Source: Lachnospiraceae bacterium (lineage in GTDB: Bacteria; Bacillota; Clostridia; Lachnospirales; Lachnospiraceae). From it: DNA of 15,334 bases. The stretch's first letter is position 1; the number at the start of each line of letters is the position of its first letter. This document shows positions 6,045 through 14,313 of the stretch, in pieces. Position numbers and translations under genes: made by a program. Below the pieces are notes generated by a model. That model ran no database searches, was not told the origin of the DNA, and was given only the letters and a program-made list of their open reading frames with translations. The DNA lies in contig JAEDCX010000064.1 of assembly GCA_016293925.1 (NCBI GenBank), positions 1 to 15,334 on the forward strand, written 5' to 3'.

Positions 6045-7457
6045 GTGGTTTTTAGCAGTACGGTTTTCTTATTCTTTTTTCTGCCGGCTGTGCTGTTCGC
6101 CTATTTTGTCGTCCCGAAGAAGCTGAAGAACTGCGTGCTGTTCCTGTTCAGTCTGATATTCTATGCCTGGGGAGAGCCGGTTTATGTTTGTATCATGCTG
6201 TTCTCTACCGTATTTGACTATGTAAACGGACTGCTGATCAGCCATTTCCGGGCTGGGTGCAGGAACGGATGGGCGAAGACGGTGTTGATATGCTCCATCG
6301 TGGGGAATCTGGGGATTCTGGGGTATTTCAAATACCGGGATTTCGGAGTGGAGACAATCAATGCACTGTTTGGGACGGATATACCGCTGTTGCGCATTGC
6401 CCTGCCGATCGGGATCTCCTTCTATACGTTCCAGACCATGTCATATACGATTGATGTGTACCGGCAAAAGGTCAGCGCCCAGAGGAATATCATCCGCTTC
6501 GGAACGTATGTTACCATGTTTCCGCAGCTTGTAGCGGGACCTATCGTGCAGTACCGGGATATAGAAGGGCAGTTAGTGGAACGCCGGGTGAGTGTGAACG
6601 GTTTTGCCTACGGAATAGAACGGTTTGTGACCGGACTTGCGAAGAAGGTTCTGTTGGCCAATCCGATCGGATCGCTGTGGGATCAGATTTCGAGTGGATC
6701 GTTAGCCGGGTTGTCGGCCGGGGAGGCATGGCTTGGCGCGGTCGCTTTTTCGTTGCAGATCTATTACGATTTCTCCGGGTATTCCGATATGGCAATCGGA
6801 CTGGGAGCGATGTTTGGATTTCGGATCAAAGAGAATTTTGATCATCCCTACTGCGCCGGGAGCATTACGGAATTCTGGAGGAGATGGCACATTTCCCTTG
6901 GCGCATGGTTTCGGGAATATGTATATATTCCTCTGGGCGGCAACCGGAGAGGATCCGGCCGTCAGGTGCTGAATATATTGGTGGTATGGTTTCTGACCGG
7001 CTTCTGGCACGGAGCCGGCTGGAATTTTGTGGTTTGGGGCTTGTATTTCGGCATCCTGCTCATCCTGGAGAAGCTGTGGCTGCACAAGTGGCTCGCAAAA
7101 CACCGTGTATGGTCTCATATCTATACGGTGCTTCTGGTGATGGTAAGCTGGATGATATTTGCATTGGATGATATTGCCGATGTGCGGGCATATATGAGGG
7201 CGATGTTCGGCCTGAACGGCGGAGGGCTTTTCCCGACGGCATGGATCTATTATCTTGGCTCCAATGCAGTGTTGCTGGTGATCGGCGTGGCGTTGTGCAT
7301 GGATTACCGCAGATGGACAGAACACGCTTCCGAAACGGAAAAGAGCAGAAAGTGGGTTCCGGTGTTCCGGTTTACCGCACTGGCTGTACTGCTTCTGTTA
7401 AGCGTTGCCTTTCTGGTGAGCGATACGTATAATCCGTTTCTGTATTTTCGATTCTAA
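6045..7457 (+). CDS. MBOAT-family membrane O-acyltransferase (AlgI/PatA-like)
   Basis: This multi-pass protein would carry acyl groups across the membrane to an extracellular acceptor, as AlgI, PatA and DltB do. Family hallmarks are clear: an LVAGPIVQY block, LQIYYDFSGYSDMAIG, EFWRRWHISLGAWFREYVYI with PLGGNR, and the near-invariant His in TGFWHGAGWNFVVWG (H322 in the 470-residue numbering; the earlier His of RRWH is H282). The start chosen is GTG at 6045, with GGAGG (6031-6035) nine bases upstream. The in-frame GTG at 6036 directly abuts the ribosome site and is not usable. The 470-residue length is usual for the family. It lies between the DUF4358 and DHHW genes, 14 bases before the latter, so the three are probably translated together. 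Acetyl is the likeliest group; the polymer is unknown. Confidence 0.9.
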   Translation: MVFSSTVFLFFFLPAVLFAYFVVPKKLKNCVLFLFSLIFYAWGEPVYVCIMLFSTVFDYVNGLLISHFRAGCRNGWAKTVLICSIVGNLGILGYFKYRDFGVETINALFGTDIPLLRIALPIGISFYTFQTMSYTIDVYRQKVSAQRNIIRFGTYVTMFPQLVAGPIVQYRDIEGQLVERRVSVNGFAYGIERFVTGLAKKVLLANPIGSLWDQISSGSLAGLSAGEAWLGAVAFSLQIYYDFSGYSDMAIGLGAMFGFRIKENFDHPYCAGSITEFWRRWHISLGAWFREYVYIPLGGNRRGSGRQVLNILVVWFLTGFWHGAGWNFVVWGLYFGILLILEKLWLHKWLAKHRVWSHIYTVLLVMVSWMIFALDDIADVRAYMRAMFGLNGGGLFPTAWIYYLGSNAVLLVIGVALCMDYRRWTEHASETEKSRKWVPVFRFTALAVLLLLSVAFLVSDTYNPFLYFRF

Positions 7458-7471
7458 GGGGAGGAGGCATT

Positions 7472-8602
7472 ATGAACAAACGATATGCGATTGCGGTCAT
7501 TGTGCTTTTCCTCGTCGTGGTATGTGCGGCACCGGTCTGCTTGTTCTGGCAGGAGGATGCAGAATTCTCCGAGAGTGAGAACCGTTATCTGGCGGGGAAA
7601 CCTTCGTTTTCCGGTGAGCGCTTATGGTCCGGGAGATTCATGGAGGACACGGAGAAATACATTGGCGATCAGTTTCCCGGGAAGGAATTCTTCCTTTCCC
7701 TGCGGTCTGATGTGCTTCGGCTGATCGGGAACAGACAGATCAACGGGGTTTATCTGGGAGAAGACGGATATCTGATGGAACAATGGTCCCCGCAGGACTA
7801 TGATGAGAAGAAGCTTGGGGAGAATACGGAGGCTGTGAATCGTTTCGCAGGGCGGCATCCGGAATTGGAAACTTCGGTGATGTTCGTTCCCACCGCCGGA
7901 ATGATCCTGCGGGATAAACTTCCGGGGTACGCACCGATGTTTGACCAGCAGATCGCCTTGGACTATGTAAACGAGGCACTCCGGGATGTGTCCCGCATCG
8001 ACATAAAACCGCTGTTTACGGAACACCGTGCAGAGGAGCTGTATTACAAAACGGATCACCATTGGACAACATATGGTGCATTTCTGGCATATTCCGCATG
8101 GTGTGAGCAGAAGAATCTTACTGTAAACGGGGAGGATTATGAGACGGAAACCGTAACGGAATGCTTTCAGGGCTCGCTTCACTCCAAGGTTTTGGGAAGT
8201 CACTGTGCCATGGACCGGATTACGATCTACAGGCGCAAGGGGGAACCGCAGTACCGGGTGGCGTACAATTACGGCAAAACCGTCAGCGATTCGGTGTATG
8301 ATATGGAGCGGCTTGCCGGCAAGGATAAGTATCAGGTTTTTCTGAGCGGCAATCATCCCGAGATAACCATCACGACCTCGCAGGCAAACGGAAAGCGTCT
8401 GCTGATTCTCAAGGATTCCTATGCAAACGCATTTATCCCGTTTCTGCTACAGGACTATGAGGCGATCCATGTGATTGATCCCCGCTATTATTACGGTACA
8501 CTTGATGAGTATATTCAGGAGAATAACATCAACGAATGCCTGTTTCTGTATAATATCAGGAATTTCTGCGAGGATAACGACATAGCCGGTATGCTTGGTT
8601 AA
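7472..8602 (+). CDS. DHHW-family protein (AlgJ/AlgX/DltD-like partner of MBOAT)
   Basis: The 376-residue product has an N-terminal membrane anchor (about 5-25) and an extracellular SGNH-like domain. The signature TDHHWTTYGAF (D195-W198) is the DHHW family name motif, equivalent to the catalytic Asp-His of AlgJ/AlgX. The probable nucleophile is S316 in LLILKDSYANAFIP. In characterised systems such a protein takes the acyl group delivered through the MBOAT channel and places it on the polymer. GGGGAGGAGG before ATG 7472 is a strong ribosome site. It is the fourth gene of the run; the 122-base gap that follows has no terminator. That gap contains a GC-rich inverted repeat (CCCGGC 8675-8680, GCCGGG 8694-8699) and a lone TATACT at 8652-8657. 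Confidence 0.87.
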   Translation: MNKRYAIAVIVLFLVVVCAAPVCLFWQEDAEFSESENRYLAGKPSFSGERLWSGRFMEDTEKYIGDQFPGKEFFLSLRSDVLRLIGNRQINGVYLGEDGYLMEQWSPQDYDEKKLGENTEAVNRFAGRHPELETSVMFVPTAGMILRDKLPGYAPMFDQQIALDYVNEALRDVSRIDIKPLFTEHRAEELYYKTDHHWTTYGAFLAYSAWCEQKNLTVNGEDYETETVTECFQGSLHSKVLGSHCAMDRITIYRRKGEPQYRVAYNYGKTVSDSVYDMERLAGKDKYQVFLSGNHPEITITTSQANGKRLLILKDSYANAFIPFLLQDYEAIHVIDPRYYYGTLDEYIQENNINECLFLYNIRNFCEDNDIAGMLG

Positions 8603-8724
8603 TCCGAATGGCGACTGCGTTTTTGGGGGGAGATTTTTCTCTGCAGATGGGTATACTAGAGACAGGCAGGAATGCCCGGCGGACGACTATCCGGCCGGGA
8701 CAGGCAGAAAGAGAGGAACGACAG

Positions 8725-9699
8725 ATGTGCACAGCAGCAACTTATCAGACCAAAGATTTTTATATGGGAAGGACACTGGATTACGAATTTTCTTATGGGG
8801 ATGAGATCACCATTACGCCGAGGAATTACCCGCTGCAGTTTCGACATGGGGGGAGGGCGGAAACGCACTATGCCATGATCGGAATGGCATATGTGGCGGA
8901 TACCTACCCTTTGTATTATGACGCAGTGAATGAAAAGGGACTGGGGATGGCAGGATTGAATTTCGTCGGCAATGCCTGCTATCAGCAGGTGGAAGAAGGA
9001 CGGAATAATATTGCGCAGTTTGAGTTTGTTCCGTGGATCCTTGGGAATTGCGCCTCGGTTGCAGAGGCAAGAGCGGCACTTGATCAGATGAATCTGGTGG
9101 GAACTCCCTACAGTGACAAGCTTCCCTGTGCATCTCTGCACTGGATCATCGCGGACAAACGGGAAGCGGTCACCGTGGAATGTATGGAGGACGGACTCCA
9201 TGTGTATGACAATCCGGTGGGCGTGCTGACGAACAATCCGCCTTTTCCGGTGCAGATGTTCCTGCTGAATCAGTATATGCATATTTCGCCGAAGCAGCCG
9301 GAGAATCATTTCTCCGAAGTGCTTCCGCTTGCGACATACAGCAGAGGTATGGGGGGACTGGGACTCCCGGGGGATCTGTCTTCTCCATCCCGGTTTGCCC
9401 GGGTGGCATTTACGAAGATGAATGCCAGATCCGGCGATTCGGAGGAGGAAAGTGTCAGTCAGTTTTTCCACATTCTGGGTTCCGTGGATCAGCAGCGGGG
9501 GTGCTGTGAAGTAGAACCGGGCAAATATGAGATTACGATATATACATCCTGTGTCAATGCAGACCGGGGAATCTATTATTATACAACCTATGGCAATCAT
9601 CAGATCACCGCAGTGGATATGCACCGGGAGAATCTGGATGGCAGTGCGCTTGTCCGTTATTCCCTGATCGGTTCGGAGCAGATTCATTTCATGAACTGA
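8725..9699 (+). CDS. bsh: Bile salt hydrolase (choloylglycine hydrolase family)
   Basis: This 324-residue Ntn hydrolase should remove glycine or taurine from conjugated bile acids in the cytoplasm. The start is ATG 8725 with GAGAGG (8711-8716) upstream. It places the nucleophile Cys at residue 2 (MCTAATYQTK), to be exposed after Met removal; an upstream in-frame ATG at 8608 would bury the Cys and is rejected. R16 and D19 (GRTLDYE), N79 (AGLNF), N170 (LTNNP) and R223 (SPSRFARV) complete the conserved catalytic set, and the C-terminal half (FFHIL, YTSCVN, GIYYYTTYGN) matches bile salt hydrolases rather than most penicillin V acylases. Residues 206-208 in the selectivity loop are Ser-Arg-Gly, a type linked to taurine preference. 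The gene follows the O-acylation operon without a terminator and has no clear promoter of its own. Confidence 0.9.
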   Translation: MCTAATYQTKDFYMGRTLDYEFSYGDEITITPRNYPLQFRHGGRAETHYAMIGMAYVADTYPLYYDAVNEKGLGMAGLNFVGNACYQQVEEGRNNIAQFEFVPWILGNCASVAEARAALDQMNLVGTPYSDKLPCASLHWIIADKREAVTVECMEDGLHVYDNPVGVLTNNPPFPVQMFLLNQYMHISPKQPENHFSEVLPLATYSRGMGGLGLPGDLSSPSRFARVAFTKMNARSGDSEEESVSQFFHILGSVDQQRGCCEVEPGKYEITIYTSCVNADRGIYYYTTYGNHQITAVDMHRENLDGSALVRYSLIGSEQIHFMN

Positions 9700-9781
9700 T
9701 CGGGACAGGGATCTGCACGATTGGGGACGAGATTGTTTTCCTGTGTGCCGTTTCCTGCTTTTTTGACGAAAAATATTGCAA

Positions 9782-9809
9782 TTTGCCCTGTAAAAAGGCA
9801 TAGTATAAG
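9782..9809 (+). promoter_or_regulatory. Predicted promoter of the two-component/esterase operon
   Basis: TTTGCC (9782-9787) and TATAAG (9804-9809) are 16 bases apart in a locally AT-rich patch. The leader to ATG 9891 would be about 75 bases. The 190-base gap after the bile salt hydrolase shows no terminator, so some read-through from upstream is possible. Confidence 0.4.
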
Positions 9810-9890
9810 TATAGCGGTAAAGAGCAAAAGGGGAATTGAGGGACTCTTGAAACAGCGGAGGGATCCACTCATGTTACAGAGGAGAGGCCG

Positions 9891-10694
9891 ATGAAGAGAC
9901 GGATATTGCTGGCGGGTAACAATCCTGCCATAATCGATGAGTTTTTCTACAGGATGGCGGATGATTTTGAGTGTCAGTCCACTTCCATGAGATGGGATGA
10001 TGTGGCTTGTCATGCGAAATATTTTGAGCCGGAGATGTTTATTTTCTGTATGCGGGATGATCAGGTGGAGACCGGAAGCCGGATGTCCAGCCTGTTTGAA
10101 TGGCTGAAAGGGCAGAAGATTCCGTATGGGATTGTGGGGAATAAGGAAGCGTGTGCGATATTTATGTCGGAGATTACGATAGAACCGGAACTGATTCTGC
10201 CCAAACCGATCACGGCGACCATGATCCGGGACAGCATCGAAGAGTACCTGTCAGATGCGGAAGAAGAAAGAGCAAAGGAAGAAGCCTTCGCCGCAGCCAA
10301 GGCGGCTGCAAAGGCTGCAGAAGAGGCCGGCAAGAGAAAGCATGTCCTGGTGGTGGATGATGATCCGAGAATGTTGAAGGTGATTAAGGAGTATCTGCAT
10401 GAGGCGTATGACGTTGCGGTTGCGGTCAGCGGTAAGGTAGCGCTTCGTTTCCTGGAGAGCAAGCCGACGGATATCATCCTGCTGGATTATATGATGCCGG
10501 AGATGGACGGACCGGCGGTCTTTAAGAAAATACGCAAAATGAAGCAGCATCAGGAGACTCCGATTGTGTTCCTGACCGGTATCAGTGAGCGGGATAAGAT
10601 TCAGCAGGTAATGGGGCTGCATCCGCAGGGATATCTGCTGAAGCCTGTGGAGAGAGAACGGGTATTGTCAACGATCAAGGGACTGATTGAATAA
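9891..10694 (+). CDS. Response regulator: pseudo-receiver, helical linker, intact receiver, no output domain
   Basis: The 267-residue protein has a C-terminal receiver (about 149-267) with all key residues: acidic pocket D156-D158 (VVDDDPRM), phospho-acceptor D199 (ILLDYMMPEMDG), T229 and K251 (LLKPV). Residues 1-120 look like a second, degenerate receiver: the strand IFCM has Cys53/Met54 where Asp should be, yet PKP (K105) is kept. A charged Ala/Glu/Lys-rich helix (about 123-148, AAAKAAAKAAEE) joins the two. There is no DNA-binding or enzymatic domain, so it should signal by protein contact or act as a phosphate relay or sink. It lies 12 bases upstream of a hybrid kinase with an HPt domain, its obvious phosphodonor. 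The ribosome site AGGAGAGG before ATG 9891 is good. Confidence 0.87.
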   Translation: MKRRILLAGNNPAIIDEFFYRMADDFECQSTSMRWDDVACHAKYFEPEMFIFCMRDDQVETGSRMSSLFEWLKGQKIPYGIVGNKEACAIFMSEITIEPELILPKPITATMIRDSIEEYLSDAEEERAKEEAFAAAKAAAKAAEEAGKRKHVLVVDDDPRMLKVIKEYLHEAYDVAVAVSGKVALRFLESKPTDIILLDYMMPEMDGPAVFKKIRKMKQHQETPIVFLTGISERDKIQQVMGLHPQGYLLKPVERERVLSTIKGLIE

Positions 10695-10706
10695 AGAGGG
10701 ATACCA

Positions 10707-13400
10707 ATGGAAGAGAAGATTGATCTGATGCAGTATATCAGTGAAGAGCGGTTGCAGGATATTCAGAATAGTTTTACCGCTCTTGTGGGAATGGGTACCA
10801 ATATATCGGATGCGGACGGAAGCCTGTTAACGCAGTCTGCCGGTATGTGTGATTTCTGCAAATTCACCCGTGTGTCCAGAACCGGTGCGGAACGGTGCCG
10901 GAAATGTGACAGCGAGGGCTCCGAGCGAGCGTTTCGGGAAGGAAAACCGATTGCGTACACATGTCATGCGGGACTGACTGACTTCGTTGCCCCCATTACT
11001 ATTGACGGACAGCGTGTGGGTTGTTTCACTGGTGGACAGGTTCGTATGGGGGAACTGGATGAAGAGAGGATTTGCCAGACCGCGAAAGATATTGGCGTGA
11101 ATCCGGAGATGTATCTGATGCTGGCGAAGAAAACTTCTGTCATCTCAGAAGATATGATGAAAAAAGCACTGGATTTTGTGAACAGTGTGAGTAACTGTAT
11201 CTCTGATATGGCATACAAGCAGTATCAGCTGGAAAAGGCAAACATGGAGGTGGAGTACGCTGCCAAACTGAAGGAAGACTTCCTCGCCAATATGAGTCAT
11301 GAGATCAGAACTCCGATGAACGGCGTAATCGGTATGGCAGAACTGGCACTTCGGGAGGATCTTCCGGTCACTGCCAGAGAATACATTAATCAAATCAAAG
11401 CATCCGGGAAGACATTGCTGACCATCATCAATGATATTCTGGATTTCTCGAAGATTGAGTCAGGCAAGATGGATATTTTCATAGACGAATACGAACCCCT
11501 CTCGTTGGTGAATGATGTGGCAAATGTTGTATTGACGCGAATCGGGGAGAAGCCCATCGAACTGATGGTGGATGTGGACGGTACGATGCCGTCCAAACTG
11601 CTGGGTGACAGCATCCGTCTGAAACAGGTACTGCTGAATCTTGCCAACAATGCCGTGAAGTTCACGTCTCTCGGCCGTGTGTTGATTCGTATGAATTACA
11701 AACGGATTGGGGAGGACGAGATTGATCTGAAGGTTACGGTACAGGATACCGGTATCGGTATCCGGAAAGAGGATCTTCAGAAATTATTCCAGTCGTTCCA
11801 GCAGGTAGACAGTAAGCGCAACCGTGCCGTAGAGGGAACCGGTCTGGGTCTTGCCATCTGTAAACGGCTTGTGAATTTGATGAACGGTGAGATTAATGTA
11901 GAGAGTACCTATGGGGAAGGAAGTACATTCTCTTTTCATGTTCCGCAGAAAATCGGTACCGATACGCCCAGTATCACGGTTGTGAATGCAGAGAAACTGA
12001 ACGTGGTGGGTGTCATTGAGAATCCGTTCCTGCAGGAACAGCTGCGAAGCGATATTTATCGTTTGGGTGGTCACTATGTGGGAATTACCAACATCAGGCA
12101 GCTGCTGGATGATGTGCTGGATCACACGGATTATCTTTTTGTGGATGAATCTGTCCCGGCAGGCCAGGTGGAGACCATTGCGAACCTGCATGAGGACCTG
12201 AACATTGTGGTTGTCATTGATTTCAAAAAACATGTGGAGTTCGTTCAGAAAAATATAACCGTTCTGAAAAAGCCGATTTACGCCCTGAACCTTGCCAATC
12301 TGTTCAATCATGTGAAAAACGATGTGTCAGCCGGGCTGAAGGATGAGGATTTTGTTTTTGTCGCTCCGGAGGCCAATGTTCTGATTGTCGATGACAATGC
12401 AGTGAATCTGACGGTTGCAGCAGGCATTCTCAAGCCGTTACAGATGCAGATTGACACTGCATTCAGTGGGAAAGAAGCAATTGATAAGATCGGTCTGAAG
12501 AAGTATGACCTGATCTTCATGGATCATATGATGCCGGAACTGGATGGTGTGGAGACAACGAGACTGATTCGCAGATTCCATCCGAATTACAATGAAGTAC
12601 CGATTATCGCCCTGACAGCCAATGTGGTGGCGGGAACCAAGGACATGTTTATCCGGGAGGGCATGAACGATTTCGTCGCGAAACCGATTGAAATCAAATC
12701 CATTGTCTCCAAATTACATAAATGGCTGCCCCAGGAGAAACAGATCCGTGTGGGATCTCTTGCGGATAATACAGATGATTCCGTGCATACGGATATCGCG
12801 ATTGAAGGTCTCGACACACAATATGCGGTCAAATTGCTGGGATCGGAGAGTTTGTACTGGTCCGTTCTGAAGGATTATTATAAAGTGATCGATCAGAAAG
12901 CGGAACTGATCCGGAACCTGTTTGATGAGCAGGATTGGGGTAATTACACGATAGAAGTGCATGCGCTGAAAAGTGCATCACGGCAGATTGGTGCATTGGA
13001 GTTGTCGGATCTTGCCGCAGAGATGGAGAAGGCGGGGAATGCCCGGAATACCAACAAAATTCGCAAGATGACGGAGAAAATGCTGCAACAGTATCTGCGC
13101 TACAAAGACATTCTGCAACCGTTATGCGAGCAAACCGAGAATGTGAGTGAGAAGGTACCGGTAGAGGAAGCAGAGTTCGCCAAACTGCTGGACGAACTCG
13201 GAGAAGCGTTGGAAAATCTGGATATGGATGAGATGGACCGTGTCATGAGCAGGCTGATGGAGTATTCATATGATGATATCCGGGATGCGCAGGTGGAAGC
13301 ACTTAGGAATGCGATAGAGAACATTGATGTGGATACAAGTACATTCCTGGTGGAAGAATTGAAGGAAACAATACAGCAATCAAGGGAGGGTGAATCATGA
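10707..13400 (+). CDS. PocR-domain hybrid sensor histidine kinase with receiver and HPt
   Basis: This 897-residue cytoplasmic-looking kinase has no transmembrane helix. The N-terminus (about 5-170) is a PocR ligand-binding domain with paired Cys: C48-x2-C51, 12 residues, C64-x2-C67, plus C86 and C106, and the GLTDFVAPI and GCFTGGQV blocks. HisKA follows, with phospho-His H198 in NMSHEIRTPMNG; then HATPase with the N box (NLANN, 311-315), DTGIGI (347-352) and GTGLGL (377-382). Residues 430-545 look like a degenerate receiver that keeps D480 and LKKP but lacks the acidic pocket. An intact receiver (556-675) carries D606 and K659, and an HPt domain holds H752 (EVHALKSASRQIGA). A helical acidic tail (about 815-890) follows. 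It probably phosphorylates the upstream regulator through H198-D606-H752-D199. PocR domains are thought to sense small metabolites; the ligand here is unknown. Confidence 0.92.
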   Translation: MEEKIDLMQYISEERLQDIQNSFTALVGMGTNISDADGSLLTQSAGMCDFCKFTRVSRTGAERCRKCDSEGSERAFREGKPIAYTCHAGLTDFVAPITIDGQRVGCFTGGQVRMGELDEERICQTAKDIGVNPEMYLMLAKKTSVISEDMMKKALDFVNSVSNCISDMAYKQYQLEKANMEVEYAAKLKEDFLANMSHEIRTPMNGVIGMAELALREDLPVTAREYINQIKASGKTLLTIINDILDFSKIESGKMDIFIDEYEPLSLVNDVANVVLTRIGEKPIELMVDVDGTMPSKLLGDSIRLKQVLLNLANNAVKFTSLGRVLIRMNYKRIGEDEIDLKVTVQDTGIGIRKEDLQKLFQSFQQVDSKRNRAVEGTGLGLAICKRLVNLMNGEINVESTYGEGSTFSFHVPQKIGTDTPSITVVNAEKLNVVGVIENPFLQEQLRSDIYRLGGHYVGITNIRQLLDDVLDHTDYLFVDESVPAGQVETIANLHEDLNIVVVIDFKKHVEFVQKNITVLKKPIYALNLANLFNHVKNDVSAGLKDEDFVFVAPEANVLIVDDNAVNLTVAAGILKPLQMQIDTAFSGKEAIDKIGLKKYDLIFMDHMMPELDGVETTRLIRRFHPNYNEVPIIALTANVVAGTKDMFIREGMNDFVAKPIEIKSIVSKLHKWLPQEKQIRVGSLADNTDDSVHTDIAIEGLDTQYAVKLLGSESLYWSVLKDYYKVIDQKAELIRNLFDEQDWGNYTIEVHALKSASRQIGALELSDLAAEMEKAGNARNTNKIRKMTEKMLQQYLRYKDILQPLCEQTENVSEKVPVEEAEFAKLLDELGEALENLDMDEMDRVMSRLMEYSYDDIRDAQVEALRNAIENIDVDTSTFLVEELKETIQQSREGES

Positions 13401-14218
13401 TTCAGGAGATCGAGGAGGTTGTTTGTCCGGAAGAATACATCACGGAAACAGTTGGCGTAGAGTATCGCAATGTGGAGCATATTCTGTATCCGTCCCGGAC
13501 GGTAGGATGTAAGCGGGGGGCAAATGTGGCACTTCCGATTGGATACACGACAGAGAAGAAATATCCGGTTCTGTATATTTTGCATGGGATTTTCGGAAAT
13601 GAGGATACCATGTTATATGCAGAAGACGGCAAGATACCGGAGATTCTCGGAAATATGGCATTGTCCGGTGCTGCCAGGGAAGTGATTGCAGTCTTTGTCA
13701 ACATGTATGCGACTGCAGATCCGGCGCTGGCACCCGGATTTTCAGTGGAGTCTCTCCGACCCTATGATGAGTTTATCCACGATCTGGTGAATGATCTGAT
13801 TCCCTACATCGAGGCCAATTATTCCTGCCGGACGGATCGCATGAACAGAGGAATCCTCGGGTTTTCCATGGGTGCAAAAGAAGCATTGTATATCGGACTG
13901 CGCAGATCGGATCTGTTCGGATACATCGCGGCGGCGGCTCCTGCACCCGGATTGGTTCCCGGGAAAGACTGGGCAATGGAACATCCGGGCATGTATACGG
14001 AAGAGGAAGTGCGGGTAGACCATGGGGACTGTCCTCCGGAAGTCTTGCTGATGTGTTGCGGGAGCAAGGATAGTGTAGTGGGCAAGTTCCCGATTCGGTA
14101 TCACGAGTTGTTTGAGAGGAACGGAGTGGAGCACATCTGGTATGAAGCTTCCGATGTAGAGCACAACGAGCGGATTGTACAGAGCGCGATATATAATCTG
14201 ATGTTGTTGTGGCAATGA
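13397..14218 (+). CDS. Alpha/beta-hydrolase esterase (esterase D/feruloyl-esterase-like)
   Basis: This 273-residue protein looks like a putative esterase of the esterase D group. An immunoglobulin-like or strand-rich start leads to YPVLYILHGIFGNED (oxyanion region) and then the nucleophile elbow GILGFSMGAKEAL with S157. The acid is probably D225 (GSKDSVVG) and the base H256 (DVEHNERI). There is no signal peptide, so it should be cytoplasmic. Likely substrates are short acyl or aromatic esters. The start codon overlaps the kinase stop (ATGA, 13397-13400) and GGGAGGG lies just upstream inside the kinase gene, so it is translationally coupled and closes the operon. The coupling hints that the esterase acts on the signal the kinase senses, or on related material; this is inference. 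Confidence 0.85.
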   Translation: MIQEIEEVVCPEEYITETVGVEYRNVEHILYPSRTVGCKRGANVALPIGYTTEKKYPVLYILHGIFGNEDTMLYAEDGKIPEILGNMALSGAAREVIAVFVNMYATADPALAPGFSVESLRPYDEFIHDLVNDLIPYIEANYSCRTDRMNRGILGFSMGAKEALYIGLRRSDLFGYIAAAAPAPGLVPGKDWAMEHPGMYTEEEVRVDHGDCPPEVLLMCCGSKDSVVGKFPIRYHELFERNGVEHIWYEASDVEHNERIVQSAIYNLMLLWQ

Positions 14219-14256
14219 CGAATAGGGAGAATATAATGTGATAAATGGGTCGGATT

Positions 14257-14301
14257 CGGGGCGTCCTCTGTGCGGAAGACGCCCCGGGATGCGGCTTTTT
14301 T
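14257..14301 (+). terminator. Intrinsic terminator of the regulator-kinase-esterase operon
   Basis: CGGGGCGTC (14257-14265) pairs perfectly with GACGCCCCG (14278-14286) around a 12-base loop, and a run of six T follows at 14296-14301. The nine bases between stem and T run are more than usual, but wobble pairs may extend the stem. It lies 38 bases after the esterase stop and just before the end of the leftward Xre gene. Confidence 0.75.
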
Positions 14302-14313
14302 CTTTGGAACCGG

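Noticed and set aside
8675..8699. GC-rich inverted repeat between the DHHW and bile salt hydrolase genes as a terminator
   Set aside because: The stem has only six pairs with a 13-base loop and no T run follows, so it does not separate the two transcripts.
8608..8724. In-frame upstream extension of the bile salt hydrolase from an ATG at 8608
   Set aside because: It would bury the nucleophile Cys that must be residue 2 of this Ntn hydrolase, and ATG 8725 has its own ribosome site.
8656..9801. Minus-strand open frame of about 380 codons opposite the bile salt hydrolase
   Set aside because: It is rich in His/Arg/Ile/Cys with no recognisable domain or ribosome site; it is a shadow of the plus-strand gene.
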